Position numbers and translations under genes: made by a program. From Acidobacteriaceae bacterium (lineage in GTDB: Bacteria > Acidobacteriota > Terriglobia > Terriglobales > Acidobacteriaceae), in the NCBI GenBank assembly GCA_003152695.1, contig PMAT01000101.1, positions 6,834 through 39,177 of the forward strand: a stretch of DNA of 32,344 nucleotides, given 5' to 3'. Positions 1 to 9,152 of this stretch are shown here, one piece after another. The number at the start of each line of letters is the position of its first letter. The first letter of the stretch is position 1. Under the pieces are notes generated by a model. The model had not been told where the DNA came from. It was given only the letters and a program-made list of their open reading frames with translations, and did no database searches.

Positions 1-1017
1 GAGTTCTTCATCTTCGACAACGTGCGCTTCGATCAGAACGAGCACGAAGGTTATTACTTCATCGACGCTGAAGAAGGCCGCTGGAATTCCGGACGCGTCG
101 AGAACAATCTGGGCTATCGTCCGCGCTACAAGGAAGGCTACTTCCCGGTGCCGCCCACCGATCACTACCAGGACCTGCGCACCGAGATGGCGATGACCAT
201 GCAGAATTGCGGCCTCACGGTGGAGTGTCATCATCATGAAGTTGCCACCGGCGGACAGACCGAAATCGATCTCAAGTTCGATTCGCTGATCAAGTCGGCC
301 GACAGCATGATGCTCTACAAGTACATCGTGAAGAATGTCGCCAACCAACACGGCAAGACGGTGACCTTCATGCCCAAGCCGCTCTTTCAGGACAACGGCA
401 GCGGCATGCACACCCACCAGTCGCTGTGGAAGGAAGGCAAGCCGCTGTTCGCCGGCGACGGCTATGCGGGCTTGTCGCAGATGGCGTTGTGGTATATCGG
501 CGGACTGATCAAGCACGGGCCGGCCTTGTCGGCCATCATTGCGCCCACCACCAACTCCTACAAACGCCTGGTGCCGGGCTTTGAGGCCCCGGTGAACCTG
601 GCGTATTCGCGCCGCAATCGCTCGGCTGCGTGTCGTATTCCGATGTATTCCGCTTCGCCCAAAGCCAAGCGCGTGGAGTTCCGCCCGCCCGATCCCAGTT
701 GCAATCCGTACCTCGCCTTCTCGGCGATGCTGATGGCAGGACTCGATGGCATCGAGAACAAGATCGATCCGGGTCAGCCGCTCGACAAGGACATCTACGA
801 TCTGGGTCCGGAGGAACTGGCGAAGGTCCCATCCATGCCGGGATCGCTGGAGAACGCGCTGGACGCGCTGGCGCGCGATTATCAGTTCCTGCTCAAAGGC
901 GACGTTTTCACCGAGGAGATGCTGAACACGTACATCGACTACAAGCGCGAGAAGGAAGTCAACGCCATGCGCCTGCGTCCGCATCCCTACGAGTTTCAGA
1001 TGTATTACGACATCTAG
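1..1017 (+). CDS. glnA: Glutamine synthetase type I, 5'-truncated by window edge
   Basis: This is the C-terminal 338 residues or so of a type I glutamine synthetase, the cytoplasmic dodecamer that makes glutamine from glutamate, ammonia and ATP. The frame is open from base 1, so about 130 N-terminal residues are missing; the GTG at 22 is an internal codon and not a start. Visible family motifs are [25 protein letters not shown] and [12 protein letters not shown], covering metal, ATP and glutamate sites. The stretch [10 protein letters not shown] (Tyr codon at 796-798) matches the adenylylation loop of the beta subtype, so control by a GlnE-type adenylyltransferase is likely; this is inferred from the motif. 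A strong hairpin terminator follows at 1083-1119, so this gene ends its transcription unit. The family assignment is very secure. Confidence 0.97.
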   Translation, partial: EFFIFDNVRFDQNEHEGYYFIDAEEGRWNSGRVENNLGYRPRYKEGYFPVPPTDHYQDLRTEMAMTMQNCGLTVECHHHEVATGGQTEIDLKFDSLIKSADSMMLYKYIVKNVANQHGKTVTFMPKPLFQDNGSGMHTHQSLWKEGKPLFAGDGYAGLSQMALWYIGGLIKHGPALSAIIAPTTNSYKRLVPGFEAPVNLAYSRRNRSAACRIPMYSASPKAKRVEFRPPDPSCNPYLAFSAMLMAGLDGIENKIDPGQPLDKDIYDLGPEELAKVPSMPGSLENALDALARDYQFLLKGDVFTEEMLNTYIDYKREKEVNAMRLRPHPYEFQMYYDI

Positions 1018-1082
1018 CATTGGGTCTTTGAAAAAAGCTTGTGCTTTTGTGCGCGTGCAAGCCGTGTGCAAAACTGGTATGG

Positions 1083-1119
1083 CTCCTGCCGTGGCAAACT
1101 CAGCGGCAGGAGTTTTTTT
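1083..1119 (+). terminator. Rho-independent terminator of glnA
   Basis: A perfect 9-base stem, CTCCTGCCG (1083-1091) with CGGCAGGAG (1104-1112), encloses a 12-base loop and is followed at once by seven T (1113-1119). It lies 65 bases after the glnA stop. The loop and stem base contain GGCAAACTCAGCG, which recurs in the terminator at 28915-28963. Confidence 0.9.
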
Positions 1120-1194
1120 GATCTTGAAGATTATCGTTTCCCTTCTCCATCACAACCGCGGAGATAATAAAATGCGGTGAACTGGAGAAGCTGA

Positions 1195-1899
1195 ATGAAG
1201 CTGGAAGTATTTGAGGATGCCGAGGCGGTGGCGCGGGCCGCGGCGGCGATCATTGCAGGCGACGCGCGCGCCGCAGTTGCTGCTCGCGGACGTTTCATCA
1301 TGGCGGTCAGCGGCGGCAAGACGCCATGGGTCATGTTGCGCGCACTGGCAGGCGAAGAGGTGCCTTGGAAGGATGTGCATGTCTTCCAGGTTGACGAACG
1401 CATTGCACCCGCCGGAGATCCGGATCGAAACCTGACACATCTGCGTGCCAGCCTGCTGGAACACGCGCCTCTACCGCCGCAACAGATCTACGCTATGCCG
1501 GTGGATTCGCCCGACTTGGAAGCGGCTGCCAAACAATATGCGCGAACCCTGGAGCAGGTCGCCGGATCGCCACCGGTGCTGGATCTGGCGCACCTGGGCA
1601 TGGGACCCGACGGCCACACTGCCTCGCTCGTGCCCGGCGATTCGGTCCTCAAGGTGACTAATGCTGACGTTGGGCTGACCGGCGTGTATGTGGGCAGGCG
1701 TCGCATGACGTTAACCTATCCGGTGCTGAATCGCTCGCGGCGCATCTTATGGTTGATGACCGGCAGTGATAAGGTTGCGATGTTGCCGCGATTGCTCGAT
1801 GGCGACACCACCATTCCCGCCGGGCGCATCAGTCGCGACCAGGCTGTGGTGCTCGCCGATCGAGCGGCCGCAGCTAACTTACCGTCGAAACACCAATAG
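1195..1899 (+). CDS. pgl: 6-phosphogluconolactonase
   Basis: A 234-residue protein of the usual 6-phosphogluconolactonase length, which hydrolyses 6-phosphogluconolactone to 6-phosphogluconate in the oxidative pentose phosphate pathway (cytoplasm). Motifs visible are SGGKTP (residues 39-44), VDER (66-69) and [12 protein letters not shown] (134-145), the last being the family signature around the catalytic His. The ATG at 1195 is preceded by a GGAGAAG-type ribosome binding site. A possible -10 box GATAAT lies at 1163-1168, downstream of the glnA terminator, without a convincing -35, so a separate promoter here is only suggested. The phosphoglucomutase gene starts four bases after the stop, so the two sugar-phosphate genes are very likely co-transcribed. 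Confidence 0.95.
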   Translation: MKLEVFEDAEAVARAAAAIIAGDARAAVAARGRFIMAVSGGKTPWVMLRALAGEEVPWKDVHVFQVDERIAPAGDPDRNLTHLRASLLEHAPLPPQQIYAMPVDSPDLEAAAKQYARTLEQVAGSPPVLDLAHLGMGPDGHTASLVPGDSVLKVTNADVGLTGVYVGRRRMTLTYPVLNRSRRILWLMTGSDKVAMLPRLLDGDTTIPAGRISRDQAVVLADRAAAANLPSKHQ

Positions 1900-1903
1900 A
1901 CCA

Positions 1904-3568
1904 ATGGCCGATGAATCAAACGGGCGGGTGACGATCTCTCCACTGGCAGGCAAGCCGGCGCCGAAGGAGATGCTCGTCGATGTCGCCCGGCTCGAACAGG
2001 AATACTTCGAGCGTAAGCCCGACGTAAGTGACGCCACGCAGATGGTCAGCTTTGGGACTAGCGGCCACCGGGGGTCTTCGCTCCACGGGACCTTCACCGA
2101 GGCGCACATCCTGGCCATCACGCAGGCCATTTGTGACCACCGCCGCAGCGAGGGAATCGATGGTCCGCTCTACATGGGCAAAGACACCCATGCGCTGTCG
2201 GCGCCAGCCCAGCGCACCGCGCTTGAAGTCCTGGCCGCCAACAATGTCGAGACCATAATCCAGAAAGACGACGGTGTCACACCGACGCCGGTCATTTCTC
2301 GCGCCATTCTGGTTTATAACCGCGGTCGCAAAGAACTTTTGGCCGACGGCATTGTCGTCACACCGTCGCACAATCCGCCGGAAGACGGCGGCTTCAAGTA
2401 CAACCCGACCAACGGCGGACCCGCCGATACCGACATTACAAGTTGGGTTGAGGACCGCGCCAACGAGTTCTTGCGAGCTTCGAATGCCGGTGTGAAGCGC
2501 GTGTCATACGCAGCGGCGCTGAAAGCTGGCACGACGCACCAGCAAGACTTCGTGCTGCCCTACGTCGAGGATTTGCACAACGTCATCGACATGGAGGCGA
2601 TTCGCTCGGCTGATCTGAAGTTGGGCGTGGATCCACTCGGCGGCGCCGCTGGGCCTTACTGGGAGCCGATCAACGCGGCGTATGGGCTAAACATTGACGT
2701 CGTAAATCCGAAGGTTGATCCGACGTTTTCGTTCATGACCGTAGACCACGACGGCAAGATTCGTATGGACTGCTCCAGTCCATACGCGATGGTGGGGCTC
2801 GTTGGCCTCAAAGATCGTTACCAGGTGGCCTTTGCCAATGATCCTGATGCGGACCGGCACGGCATCGTCACGCCCGCTGCCGGATTGATGAATCCGAACC
2901 ACTATCTGGCCGTTGCGATCCAGTACCTGCTCACCCATCGCGAAGGTTGGGCAGCGGATGTCGCAGTCGGCAAAACCCTGGTCAGCAGCAGCATGATCGA
3001 TCGCGTGGTGAACAGGCTTGGCCGCCGCCTGTGCGAAACGCCGGTAGGCTTCAAGTGGTTTGCGCCGGGACTGTTCGACGGTTCGTTCTGCTTCGGCGGA
3101 GAAGAGAGCGCCGGCGCAAGCTTTCTGCGAAGCGACGGCACCGTGTGGACCTCCGACAAGGACGGCTTGATCATGGCACTGCTGGCTGCGGAAATTACTG
3201 CCCGCACGGGCAAAGATCCGGGCGAACACTATCGCGACCTGACGGCGCAGTTCGGCTCGCCGCTTTACACACGCATTGACGCGCCGGCGACACCTGAGCA
3301 GAAGGCCAAGCTGGAAAAACTTTCGCCTGAGTTGGTCAAGGAGTTGCACCTGGCGGGCGAGCCCATCGTCGCGAAGCTTACGCGCGCTCCCGGCAACAAT
3401 GCCCCAATTGGCGGCCTGAAAGTTGTCGCTGCCAATGGATGGTTCGCCGCACGGCCCTCTGGGACCGAGAACATTTACAAGATCTACGCAGAGAGCTTTA
3501 AGGACCAAGCCCACCTGGACGCGATCGTGCAAGAGGCCCAGCAGATCGTGAATAACGCACTTGTGTGA
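1904..3568 (+). CDS. pgm: Phosphoglucomutase (alpha-D-glucose phosphate-specific)
   Basis: A 554-residue alpha-D-phosphohexomutase that interconverts glucose 1-phosphate and glucose 6-phosphate, close in length to the E. coli Pgm type. Motifs in order: TSGHRGS (52-58), the phosphoserine loop [12 protein letters not shown] with the active Ser at 155, the metal loop DPDADRHG (313-320), the sugar loop [10 protein letters not shown], and the C-terminal phosphate loop [10 protein letters not shown]. The frame is open further upstream to 1766, but that part overlaps pgl and has no family similarity; ATG 1904, four bases after the pgl stop, begins MADESNG and fits known lengths. Glucose 1-phosphate made here would feed UDP-glucose and thus the ugd-containing glycan locus nearby; that link is inferred. 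No terminator is obvious after the stop. Confidence 0.95.
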   Translation: MADESNGRVTISPLAGKPAPKEMLVDVARLEQEYFERKPDVSDATQMVSFGTSGHRGSSLHGTFTEAHILAITQAICDHRRSEGIDGPLYMGKDTHALSAPAQRTALEVLAANNVETIIQKDDGVTPTPVISRAILVYNRGRKELLADGIVVTPSHNPPEDGGFKYNPTNGGPADTDITSWVEDRANEFLRASNAGVKRVSYAAALKAGTTHQQDFVLPYVEDLHNVIDMEAIRSADLKLGVDPLGGAAGPYWEPINAAYGLNIDVVNPKVDPTFSFMTVDHDGKIRMDCSSPYAMVGLVGLKDRYQVAFANDPDADRHGIVTPAAGLMNPNHYLAVAIQYLLTHREGWAADVAVGKTLVSSSMIDRVVNRLGRRLCETPVGFKWFAPGLFDGSFCFGGEESAGASFLRSDGTVWTSDKDGLIMALLAAEITARTGKDPGEHYRDLTAQFGSPLYTRIDAPATPEQKAKLEKLSPELVKELHLAGEPIVAKLTRAPGNNAPIGGLKVVAANGWFAARPSGTENIYKIYAESFKDQAHLDAIVQEAQQIVNNALV

Positions 3569-3834
3569 TCGGAGTTGCGGAGTTCTGCAATAGACTCAGC
3601 CAAAGTCCTCGGAATCAATTCGACGATCAGTTAGACGTAGCAGGATGATTTACACCGCTGGTTCGCAGGTACTCATTCAGTAAAACGCGCTGGGGCCGAA
3701 GACAAGGAAACACTTCGGGAAGGTCATGACCGCGATCTTCCAAGTTCCGAAAGACAAGGCTGTGCCACGATAGTCACAACGCTCACCCCCTTGTTTTGCA
3801 ATTAAGGCGTTTTCGCTTTGTATACAGATTCCGC

Positions 3835-5622
3835 CTAGGGCTGATCGGACTTCTCGACCACGAAATTGCCCAGGACCAGGGTGTCCATCTCGCTCTTGGT
3901 GAAGGTACTGTAAGCGTTGGCAGGAGTGTTTACGATGGGCTCGCCTTTGAGATTGAACGAGGTGTTGAGTACCGCCGGCACGCCAGTCGCTTGGCCGAAG
4001 CGCTCGATCAACTGGTAGTACCGGGGATTACTGTCGCGGAAGACCGTTTGCAGGCGGCCGGTGCCGTCCACGTGAGTGATGGCGGGCAAGACGCTGCGTT
4101 TGCTGGGCCGCACCGGCACCACGTAGAGCATGTACCGTGCGGGGTAGTGGCGCGCGGCGTTGGGCAGGTCGAAATAGGTTTCCGCACATTCGCCGAGCAC
4201 CGACGGCGCGAAAGGCCGGTAGGGCTCGCGGAACTTGATTTTGGTGTTGACGATGTCTTTCATGTTGGGGTTTCGCGGATCGGCCAGAATGCTGCGATTC
4301 CCTAACGCGCGCGGCCCCCACTCAAAGCGGCCCTGAAACCAGCCGATCACCTTTCCGTTTTGCAGGCGATCGACGGTCTGGTCCATCAGGCGATCGTCGT
4401 CTTCGACCAGCCGGTACGGGATGTGGTTCTCCTCGAGAAAGCTCCGGATCTCGGACGGCGAGTACTCCTTACCCCAGTACGCGTGGTCCATGCGAAAGCG
4501 CCGGGGATTACCCAGCAGCATGTTGTCAGCCCACAGCGCAGCGCCCAGGGCGCCCCCACCGTCTCCGGATGCCGGCTGGATGAACAACTCCTCAAACGGA
4601 GTCTCGCGCAAAATGCGCGTGTTGGCCACGCTGTTCAGACCGACGCCACCGGCAATGCACAACTTCTTCAAGCCGGTCTCGCGATGCAACTGCTGCGCCA
4701 TGGAGAGCAACACCTCTTCGGTGACCTGCTGGATGCTGGCGGCGATGTCGGCGTAATGCTGATTGAGCTTGCAGAGTTCCGCGAAGTTCCCGGGCGGGTT
4801 ACCAAAATAGGCGGGGAAGCCCGAGGTGGTGGTAAAGAACAACATCTTAGGCGGGCGCGGGTCTCCGAACAGCTCAACAAAGCGCTCGTTGAACGTGCGT
4901 TCCGTGGAGTGGTGGAAGCAGAAGTAATCCATGTCGAGCGAGAACGACCCGTCGCGCTCCTGCCGGATCAGCTTCCACACCTTGTCAACGTAACGAGGCT
5001 GGCCGTAGGGCGCCATGCCCATCACCTTGTATTCACCCTCGTTGACCTGAAAGCCCAGAAATGCAGTGAACGCGCTATAGAGCAGTCCGATGGAATGAGG
5101 GAAAACCATCTGCTTGCGCAGTTCGATCTGGTTGCCGCGTCCCACGCCCCAGGTTCCGGTTACCCACTCGCCCACGCCATCGACGGTGAGGATTGCCGCC
5201 TCGTCAAACGGAGAACATAGGAATGCGCTGGCAGCGTGCGACATGTGGTGCTCACAGAACAGGACGCGAGCGCGCGGGATGCCTAACTCCGCCGCAATTT
5301 TGGAGCCGACCCAAAGCTTGTCGATCATCCAGGTGATCATGGATTCGCGAAAAACTTTATAGGACAGTGGATAGGTTTGCAGGACCGTCATCAGAATGCG
5401 GTCGAACTTACGGAAGGGTTTCTCGTAGAAGACGGCATAGTCCACGTCGCCGCCCTTGATTCCGCCGCTCTCCAGGCAGAACTGGATGGCGAGGTGGGGA
5501 AAACCGAAGTCATGTTTGACGCGGCTGAAGCGCTCCTCTTCCGCGGCGGCTATCAACTGCCCATCCCGCAACAGCACAGCAGCGGAGTCGTGGTAGTAGC
5601 AGGAAATCCCCAGAATATTCAT
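3835..5622 (-). CDS. Carbamoyltransferase, NodU/CmcH/TobZ family
   Basis: A full-length 595-residue O-carbamoyltransferase. Family members use carbamoyl phosphate and ATP, by way of a carbamoyl-adenylate, to place a carbamoyl group on a hydroxyl of a sugar or small molecule. The N-terminal Kae1-like domain shows the metal/nucleotide motif HHMSHA (125-130), VDG (147-149), EYKVMGMAPYG (197-207) and AGGVGLNS (324-331). The C-terminal domain shows RFEWGPRALGNRSILADPR (432-450) and NTSFNLKGEPIV (553-564). It is last in a tight minus-strand run: the 76-residue membrane protein ends one base before its ATG, so translation is probably coupled. With sugar-nucleotide and glycosyltransferase genes upstream, the acceptor is most likely a surface glycan or its lipid-linked precursor; the acceptor itself cannot be read from sequence. 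Confidence 0.93.
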   Translation of the reverse strand: MNILGISCYYHDSAAVLLRDGQLIAAAEEERFSRVKHDFGFPHLAIQFCLESGGIKGGDVDYAVFYEKPFRKFDRILMTVLQTYPLSYKVFRESMITWMIDKLWVGSKIAAELGIPRARVLFCEHHMSHAASAFLCSPFDEAAILTVDGVGEWVTGTWGVGRGNQIELRKQMVFPHSIGLLYSAFTAFLGFQVNEGEYKVMGMAPYGQPRYVDKVWKLIRQERDGSFSLDMDYFCFHHSTERTFNERFVELFGDPRPPKMLFFTTTSGFPAYFGNPPGNFAELCKLNQHYADIAASIQQVTEEVLLSMAQQLHRETGLKKLCIAGGVGLNSVANTRILRETPFEELFIQPASGDGGGALGAALWADNMLLGNPRRFRMDHAYWGKEYSPSEIRSFLEENHIPYRLVEDDDRLMDQTVDRLQNGKVIGWFQGRFEWGPRALGNRSILADPRNPNMKDIVNTKIKFREPYRPFAPSVLGECAETYFDLPNAARHYPARYMLYVVPVRPSKRSVLPAITHVDGTGRLQTVFRDSNPRYYQLIERFGQATGVPAVLNTSFNLKGEPIVNTPANAYSTFTKSEMDTLVLGNFVVEKSDQP

Positions 5623-5623
5623 G

Positions 5624-5854
5624 TCACCCTTGGTGGCGGGCCTCGTTCAGGTCATTAAGGATGGCGGGATGGTCGAGCCACGCGACAGTCCGCTTTTTGG
5701 TGTGCAGCGAATCGGAAAAGCAACGAACCGTCAGTCCAAAGGGCAGGATCAGGATGGAGTAGATGATGGTGAGCAGCACACGGGCCTGGAAGTTCGCGAG
5801 CTTGTGCGCGAACTTCTTCCAGGCTTCCCATAGCCTTTTGAGGTCTCCCCGCAT
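5624..5854 (-). CDS. Small single-helix membrane protein of the carbamoyltransferase cassette
   Basis: A 76-residue protein with a charged N-terminus (MRGDLKRLWEAWKKFAHK), one hydrophobic segment at about residues 26-46 (VLLTIIYSILILPFGLTV) and a polar C-terminal tail. The ATG at 5854 follows a GGGAGAGAG binding site. It starts nine bases after the DUF5989 gene and its TGA ends one base before the carbamoyltransferase ATG, so it is almost certainly translated and coupled. I do not recognise a named family with certainty. In other bacteria small membrane proteins (SxtJ-like, DUF5989) sit beside such carbamoyltransferases, and this one occupies the SxtJ position but is shorter. A role as membrane tether or partner for the soluble carbamoyltransferase is inference. 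Confidence 0.8.
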   Translation of the reverse strand: MRGDLKRLWEAWKKFAHKLANFQARVLLTIIYSILILPFGLTVRCFSDSLHTKKRTVAWLDHPAILNDLNEARHQG

Positions 5855-5863
5855 GCTCTCTCC

Positions 5864-6043
5864 CTAGAAGAACGAGTAAATGAACGGCGCGATGGCGGAG
5901 CTCTGCGCGATGATCAGTAATATCGCGAAGATGCCGAGGGTGATCAGGATGGGTGTCATCCACCAGCGCTTGTTGTTCCAGAAGAAGGCGAACAACTCCC
6001 CCGCGATTCCGAAACGCTGCCCCGTGGTGCGCAAGAAACCCAT
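5864..6043 (-). CDS. DUF5989 family small membrane protein
   Basis: A 59-residue gene found by reading the gap between its neighbours. It begins MGFLRTTGQRFGIAGELFAF, continues with FWNNKRWWMTP (about 21-31) and has a hydrophobic helix from about 31 to 48 (ILITLGIFAILLIIAQ), ending in IAPFIYSFF. This pattern agrees with the DUF5989 family of proteins of about 50 residues that accompany carbamoyltransferases. ATG 6043 has a strong GGGAGGGA binding site seven or so bases upstream. It starts 32 bases after the SGNH gene stop and stops nine bases before the next small gene, so all four genes form one cassette. No biochemical function is known to me for this family; a membrane-anchoring or complex-forming role is inferred from its size and constant company. 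Confidence 0.88.
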   Translation of the reverse strand: MGFLRTTGQRFGIAGELFAFFWNNKRWWMTPILITLGIFAILLIIAQSSAIAPFIYSFF

Positions 6044-6075
6044 ACTTCCCTCCCAACTAGAATACCGGCGAATCG

Positions 6076-7284
6076 CTACTCGCGCTTCACTGGCGGATGC
6101 TGTTCCAGGCTTTGGCCGACCGTGTCTGCCACCACAGCGTTACCCGCCGCATTGTAGTGCTCGTCTCCGAATACGAATTGGTTCAGATACCAGCATCCGG
6201 GCTGGCCTTGCGGGCATTGGTTCTTCACCGCAAGAAAGGCCGGGAAAAGCGAGATGAGACTCTTGCACTTTCCGGTGCACCAATCGCGCCACATGAGCAC
6301 TTGCTTCGAATCTATTGTGTCATGGACGACCTGCGCGGGCCAGGGATAGACGACCACACTGAGCGGGATGTTCCGCTTTTGGAGCTCTTGCCAAAGCAGG
6401 GTCATCTTGGATTCTTCCTTCGCGAGGCCGGCCTGTAAACCGAGCGGGGCGTAGCCGATCTCGTAAGGCTCCGTGTCCGAAACAGGCCGGTAGGTCCATG
6501 CCGAGCGCTCCAGATCGAACAACGGACCATGACCCACATTGAGGCGGTAGAAGCCATGCTTCACCGACTCGCGCTCCAGGAAACCGACGACGGCATTGGT
6601 CAGCAGAAGATGCTCGGTGATGTCCAAGCGAAGATTCGCGTACCAGCCACCGTTATGGACGATCTGCTTCGGTCCGTTTACCGCACCGGTGGCATCCTTG
6701 TCGCTATAGAAAGCGGCCTCGTCCTGGGCATCGGACATGTCAATGAAGACGATGACTTCGTCAAACTTAACGCCCTTGTCGAGAAGTGCGCGCGTCACAT
6801 TGAGGTAATTGGAAGGCGAGTAGCTCTCCACTGCGCCATTGAGGAATTCATATTGCGGAAAGCGGGCCGCGATTTGGCCCACATAACTGTCCGGCCAAGA
6901 ACTCATGCCTTCGGTGAAGCTGTCGCCCAGCACGAGTATCCGTGGCCGCGTGCTGGTCAGTGGGACTTGCCGGATATTCTCATCGCGAAACCCCAGACTG
7001 TTGGTCGCAAACAGGTACGATTCTTTGCCCCAGTGCCGGTCGCAGCTGCAGTTGGATTCGAGCGCGTGATGGCGTATGGGATCGCGGGTAAAACAGGTAC
7101 TTTGGGGACTAGCCAGTGCCGTAGAACGGAGCACATGGGCGCTCCACAGGCCGTCGAGAGCAAAAAAGAGGAAGAGGCAAATAATTAGGGATACCAGCAG
7201 CACCTTAAATTTGCTCGGTGGCTGCCAGCCTGGGGATCCCGGGACGGACTCAACCTGAGTCAACTCGTTCGCCGCCCTCCCCAA
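6076..7284 (-). CDS. Membrane-anchored SGNH/GDSL-type hydrolase-like protein
   Basis: A protein of up to 402 residues: a short cytoplasmic N-terminus, one membrane helix at about residues 27-47, and an SGNH-fold domain. The nucleophile block is VLGDSFTEG with Ser at 122; the C-terminal block is GDEHYNAAGN with Asp374 and His376, completing a Ser-Asp-His triad. Such proteins act as acetyl-esterases or acyl/acetyl-transferases on glycans outside the membrane. The start is uncertain: no ATG is available. TTG 7284 is the most upstream start, while TTG 7263 lies about 11 bases after a GGGGAGGG site and may be used instead. It heads the carbamoyltransferase cassette, which suggests that the two enzymes modify the same glycan; that is inference. 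The precise reaction cannot be assigned. Confidence 0.82.
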   Translation of the reverse strand: MGRAANELTQVESVPGSPGWQPPSKFKVLLVSLIICLFLFFALDGLWSAHVLRSTALASPQSTCFTRDPIRHHALESNCSCDRHWGKESYLFATNSLGFRDENIRQVPLTSTRPRILVLGDSFTEGMSSWPDSYVGQIAARFPQYEFLNGAVESYSPSNYLNVTRALLDKGVKFDEVIVFIDMSDAQDEAAFYSDKDATGAVNGPKQIVHNGGWYANLRLDITEHLLLTNAVVGFLERESVKHGFYRLNVGHGPLFDLERSAWTYRPVSDTEPYEIGYAPLGLQAGLAKEESKMTLLWQELQKRNIPLSVVVYPWPAQVVHDTIDSKQVLMWRDWCTGKCKSLISLFPAFLAVKNQCPQGQPGCWYLNQFVFGDEHYNAAGNAVVADTVGQSLEQHPPVKRE

Positions 7285-7586
7285 TCCGCACCCTCACTCT
7301 GTGCGCCGCGCCAAGTGGCCGGGCCAACCTGTACTAACCGGGATTTCCGTTTTGATCTCGTAAACGGCACCATAGTACACCCGCCTCGCCCTTCGCGACA
7401 CCGTGAAAACGATTTGCCATCAGGAGCACTCCCGCCGATGTACCATCCGCACCAGTGCAGCCCAAAATTGTCCCATTTGTCTCCTACGTTTGCAACACCT
7501 CTCCTTACCCCAACCAGTTTATAGCCAGGGTTCCGCCGAGCGACCTAAAGGGTCGGTACGCTTGACGCGGGCACTACGAAGCAGGC
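7285..7586. other. 302-base gap between ugd and the SGNH gene
   Basis: No gene is visible in this gap. On the minus strand it holds a small hairpin, CGACC (7541-7545) with GGTCG (7551-7555) around five bases, about 30 bases after the ugd stop but with no T run, and a -10-like TACTAT at 7377-7372 without a recognisable -35. The gap is long enough for the SGNH-carbamoyltransferase cassette to have its own promoter, but I cannot show one. Confidence 0.4.
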
Positions 7587-9038
7587 TCACGGCGCCTTAA
7601 CCGTATCTGCCTCTGGTCGCGAGTCAATGGACTTTTTGGCGGCAGGCGCGGACTTTTGACCGCTGCCGGTCTGGTGGTGCACATCACCACGGCCTACGCT
7701 AGTGTAGGTGAATCCATGCTCTGCCATCGTGGCCGGGCTGAACAGATTGCGCCCGTCAATCACAATCGGGTATCGCAACAATTCACGCAAGCGGTCGAGA
7801 TCGATGGAGCGAAATTCTTCCCAGTCCGTGAGGACGAGCAAAGCATCGGCGTCCCTGGCTGCTTCCATGGCTGAGGCTGCGTACCGGATGTTTTGCGTGC
7901 CCAGCAACTCACGCGCATTCTGGGCTGCGGCAGGATCGTAGGCTTGAATCTTGCAGCCCTCGTCCAATAGGGAACGCACCACCGAAACGGCTGGGGATTC
8001 TCTGACATCGTCCGTGCCGCCTTTGAATGCCAGGCCTAATATGGCGAGCCGTTTGCCTTTCAAGGTCCACAGAACGCTCCGCACTTTGCGCAGAAAACGC
8101 TCCCGCTGCTCGTTATTAATGCGCATGACTTCCTCGAGCAGGCGAAAATCGTAACCGCATTCTCGAGCCACGGCGCGATAGGCGGACAGGTCCTTGGGAA
8201 AACAGGAGCCGCCATAGCCGATGCCGGGACTCAGAAACTGCCGGCCTATGCGCGAATCGGAACCGATACCTTCGCGCACCTGGTCCACGTCAGCGCCCAC
8301 GGATTCACAAATCGCGGCAACCGCGTTGATGAAGCTGATCTTCATCGCCAGGAAGGCATTGGAGGCGTACTTGATGAGTTCGGCGCTCTTGGCCGTAGTC
8401 ACTAAAAAGGGAGGCGGGGACTTGACCAGTTTGTGAGGGAACAGGGAATCATCTCTCCGATAGTAGCTTCCGTCGAGCAACGGCTGATAAATAAGGCGCA
8501 AACGTTCCGCGCAGGCCTCGTTATCGGTGCCAATTACGATGCGATCGGGATAGAGGAAGTCGGTGACCGCCGTGCCTTCGCGCAAGAACTCAGGATTGGA
8601 GGCAACATCGAACAGGCTGGCGGGAGCGCCGTTGAGCAACATGACCTTGCGCACCCATTCACTGGTGTACACAGGCACGGTGCTCTTACCAACGATGATT
8701 TTGTACTCCTTGATGGCAGACGCAATTTCGCGCGCGACCGATTCAACGTAGGAAAGATCGGCCTCGCCATTGATGTCGGGGGGAGTGCCTACTGCGATGA
8801 AGATCGCCTCAGCTTTGCTGACCGAATCAGCCAGCGCATCGGAAAACAGGAGCCTGTTGCCGCGGTGGCGCTGGAACAACTCGGGCACGTGCTTCTCGTG
8901 AATCGGGCATTCGCCTCGTTGCAGGGCCTCATACTTCACGGGATCGTTGTCGACCAGAATGACATCGTGGCCCAACTCGGCAAAGCACGCTCCCGAGACC
9001 AACCCCACGTGCCCCGACCCGATTACTGCAATTCGCAT
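7587..9038 (-). CDS. ugd: UDP-glucose 6-dehydrogenase
   Basis: A 483-residue enzyme that oxidises UDP-glucose to UDP-glucuronate with two NAD+. The N-terminal Rossmann motif GSGHVGLVSGACFAELG starts at residue 7, the catalytic-loop Glu lies in NPEFLREG (148-155), and the catalytic Cys279 lies in GYGGSCFPKD. The C-terminal UDP-binding domain includes GLAFKGGTDDVRES. Two oddities: about 15 extra residues around 190-210 (SYYRRDDSLFPHKL and following) where many homologues have a short turn, and a polar low-complexity tail after residue 450 (SGQKSAPAAKK). The ATG at 9038 is preceded by CTGGAG. It lies 114 bases after the glycosyltransferase gene in the same direction. UDP-glucuronate would supply surface polysaccharide synthesis; whether the adjacent glycosyltransferase uses it is unknown. 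Confidence 0.95.
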   Translation of the reverse strand: MRIAVIGSGHVGLVSGACFAELGHDVILVDNDPVKYEALQRGECPIHEKHVPELFQRHRGNRLLFSDALADSVSKAEAIFIAVGTPPDINGEADLSYVESVAREIASAIKEYKIIVGKSTVPVYTSEWVRKVMLLNGAPASLFDVASNPEFLREGTAVTDFLYPDRIVIGTDNEACAERLRLIYQPLLDGSYYRRDDSLFPHKLVKSPPPFLVTTAKSAELIKYASNAFLAMKISFINAVAAICESVGADVDQVREGIGSDSRIGRQFLSPGIGYGGSCFPKDLSAYRAVARECGYDFRLLEEVMRINNEQRERFLRKVRSVLWTLKGKRLAILGLAFKGGTDDVRESPAVSVVRSLLDEGCKIQAYDPAAAQNARELLGTQNIRYAASAMEAARDADALLVLTDWEEFRSIDLDRLRELLRYPIVIDGRNLFSPATMAEHGFTYTSVGRGDVHHQTGSGQKSAPAAKKSIDSRPEADTVKAP

Positions 9039-9152
9039 GACGAACTCCAGACAACAAGAGCCTAACAGCCGTCTTTCGGCGGCATGGTTTGGCGGCGCTG
9101 CGGATGCAGGATATAAGTTATTTATTGTACATGCGGGCGTGCCTTCAGCGGG

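Noticed and set aside
2687-3532. 281-codon minus-strand frame opposite phosphoglucomutase
   Set aside because: Shadow of pgm; no start signal or domain.
3722-3731. GGTCATGACC palindrome in the pgm-carbamoyltransferase gap
   Set aside because: Ten bases only, between convergent genes, with no partner copy seen; can occur by chance.
3626-3775. Short minus-strand open stretch (reading FRNLEDRGHDLPEVFPCL) after the carbamoyltransferase
   Set aside because: About 47 codons, protein-like in composition, but no ATG or binding site and no family I can name. It might be a gene remnant; evidence is too thin to annotate.
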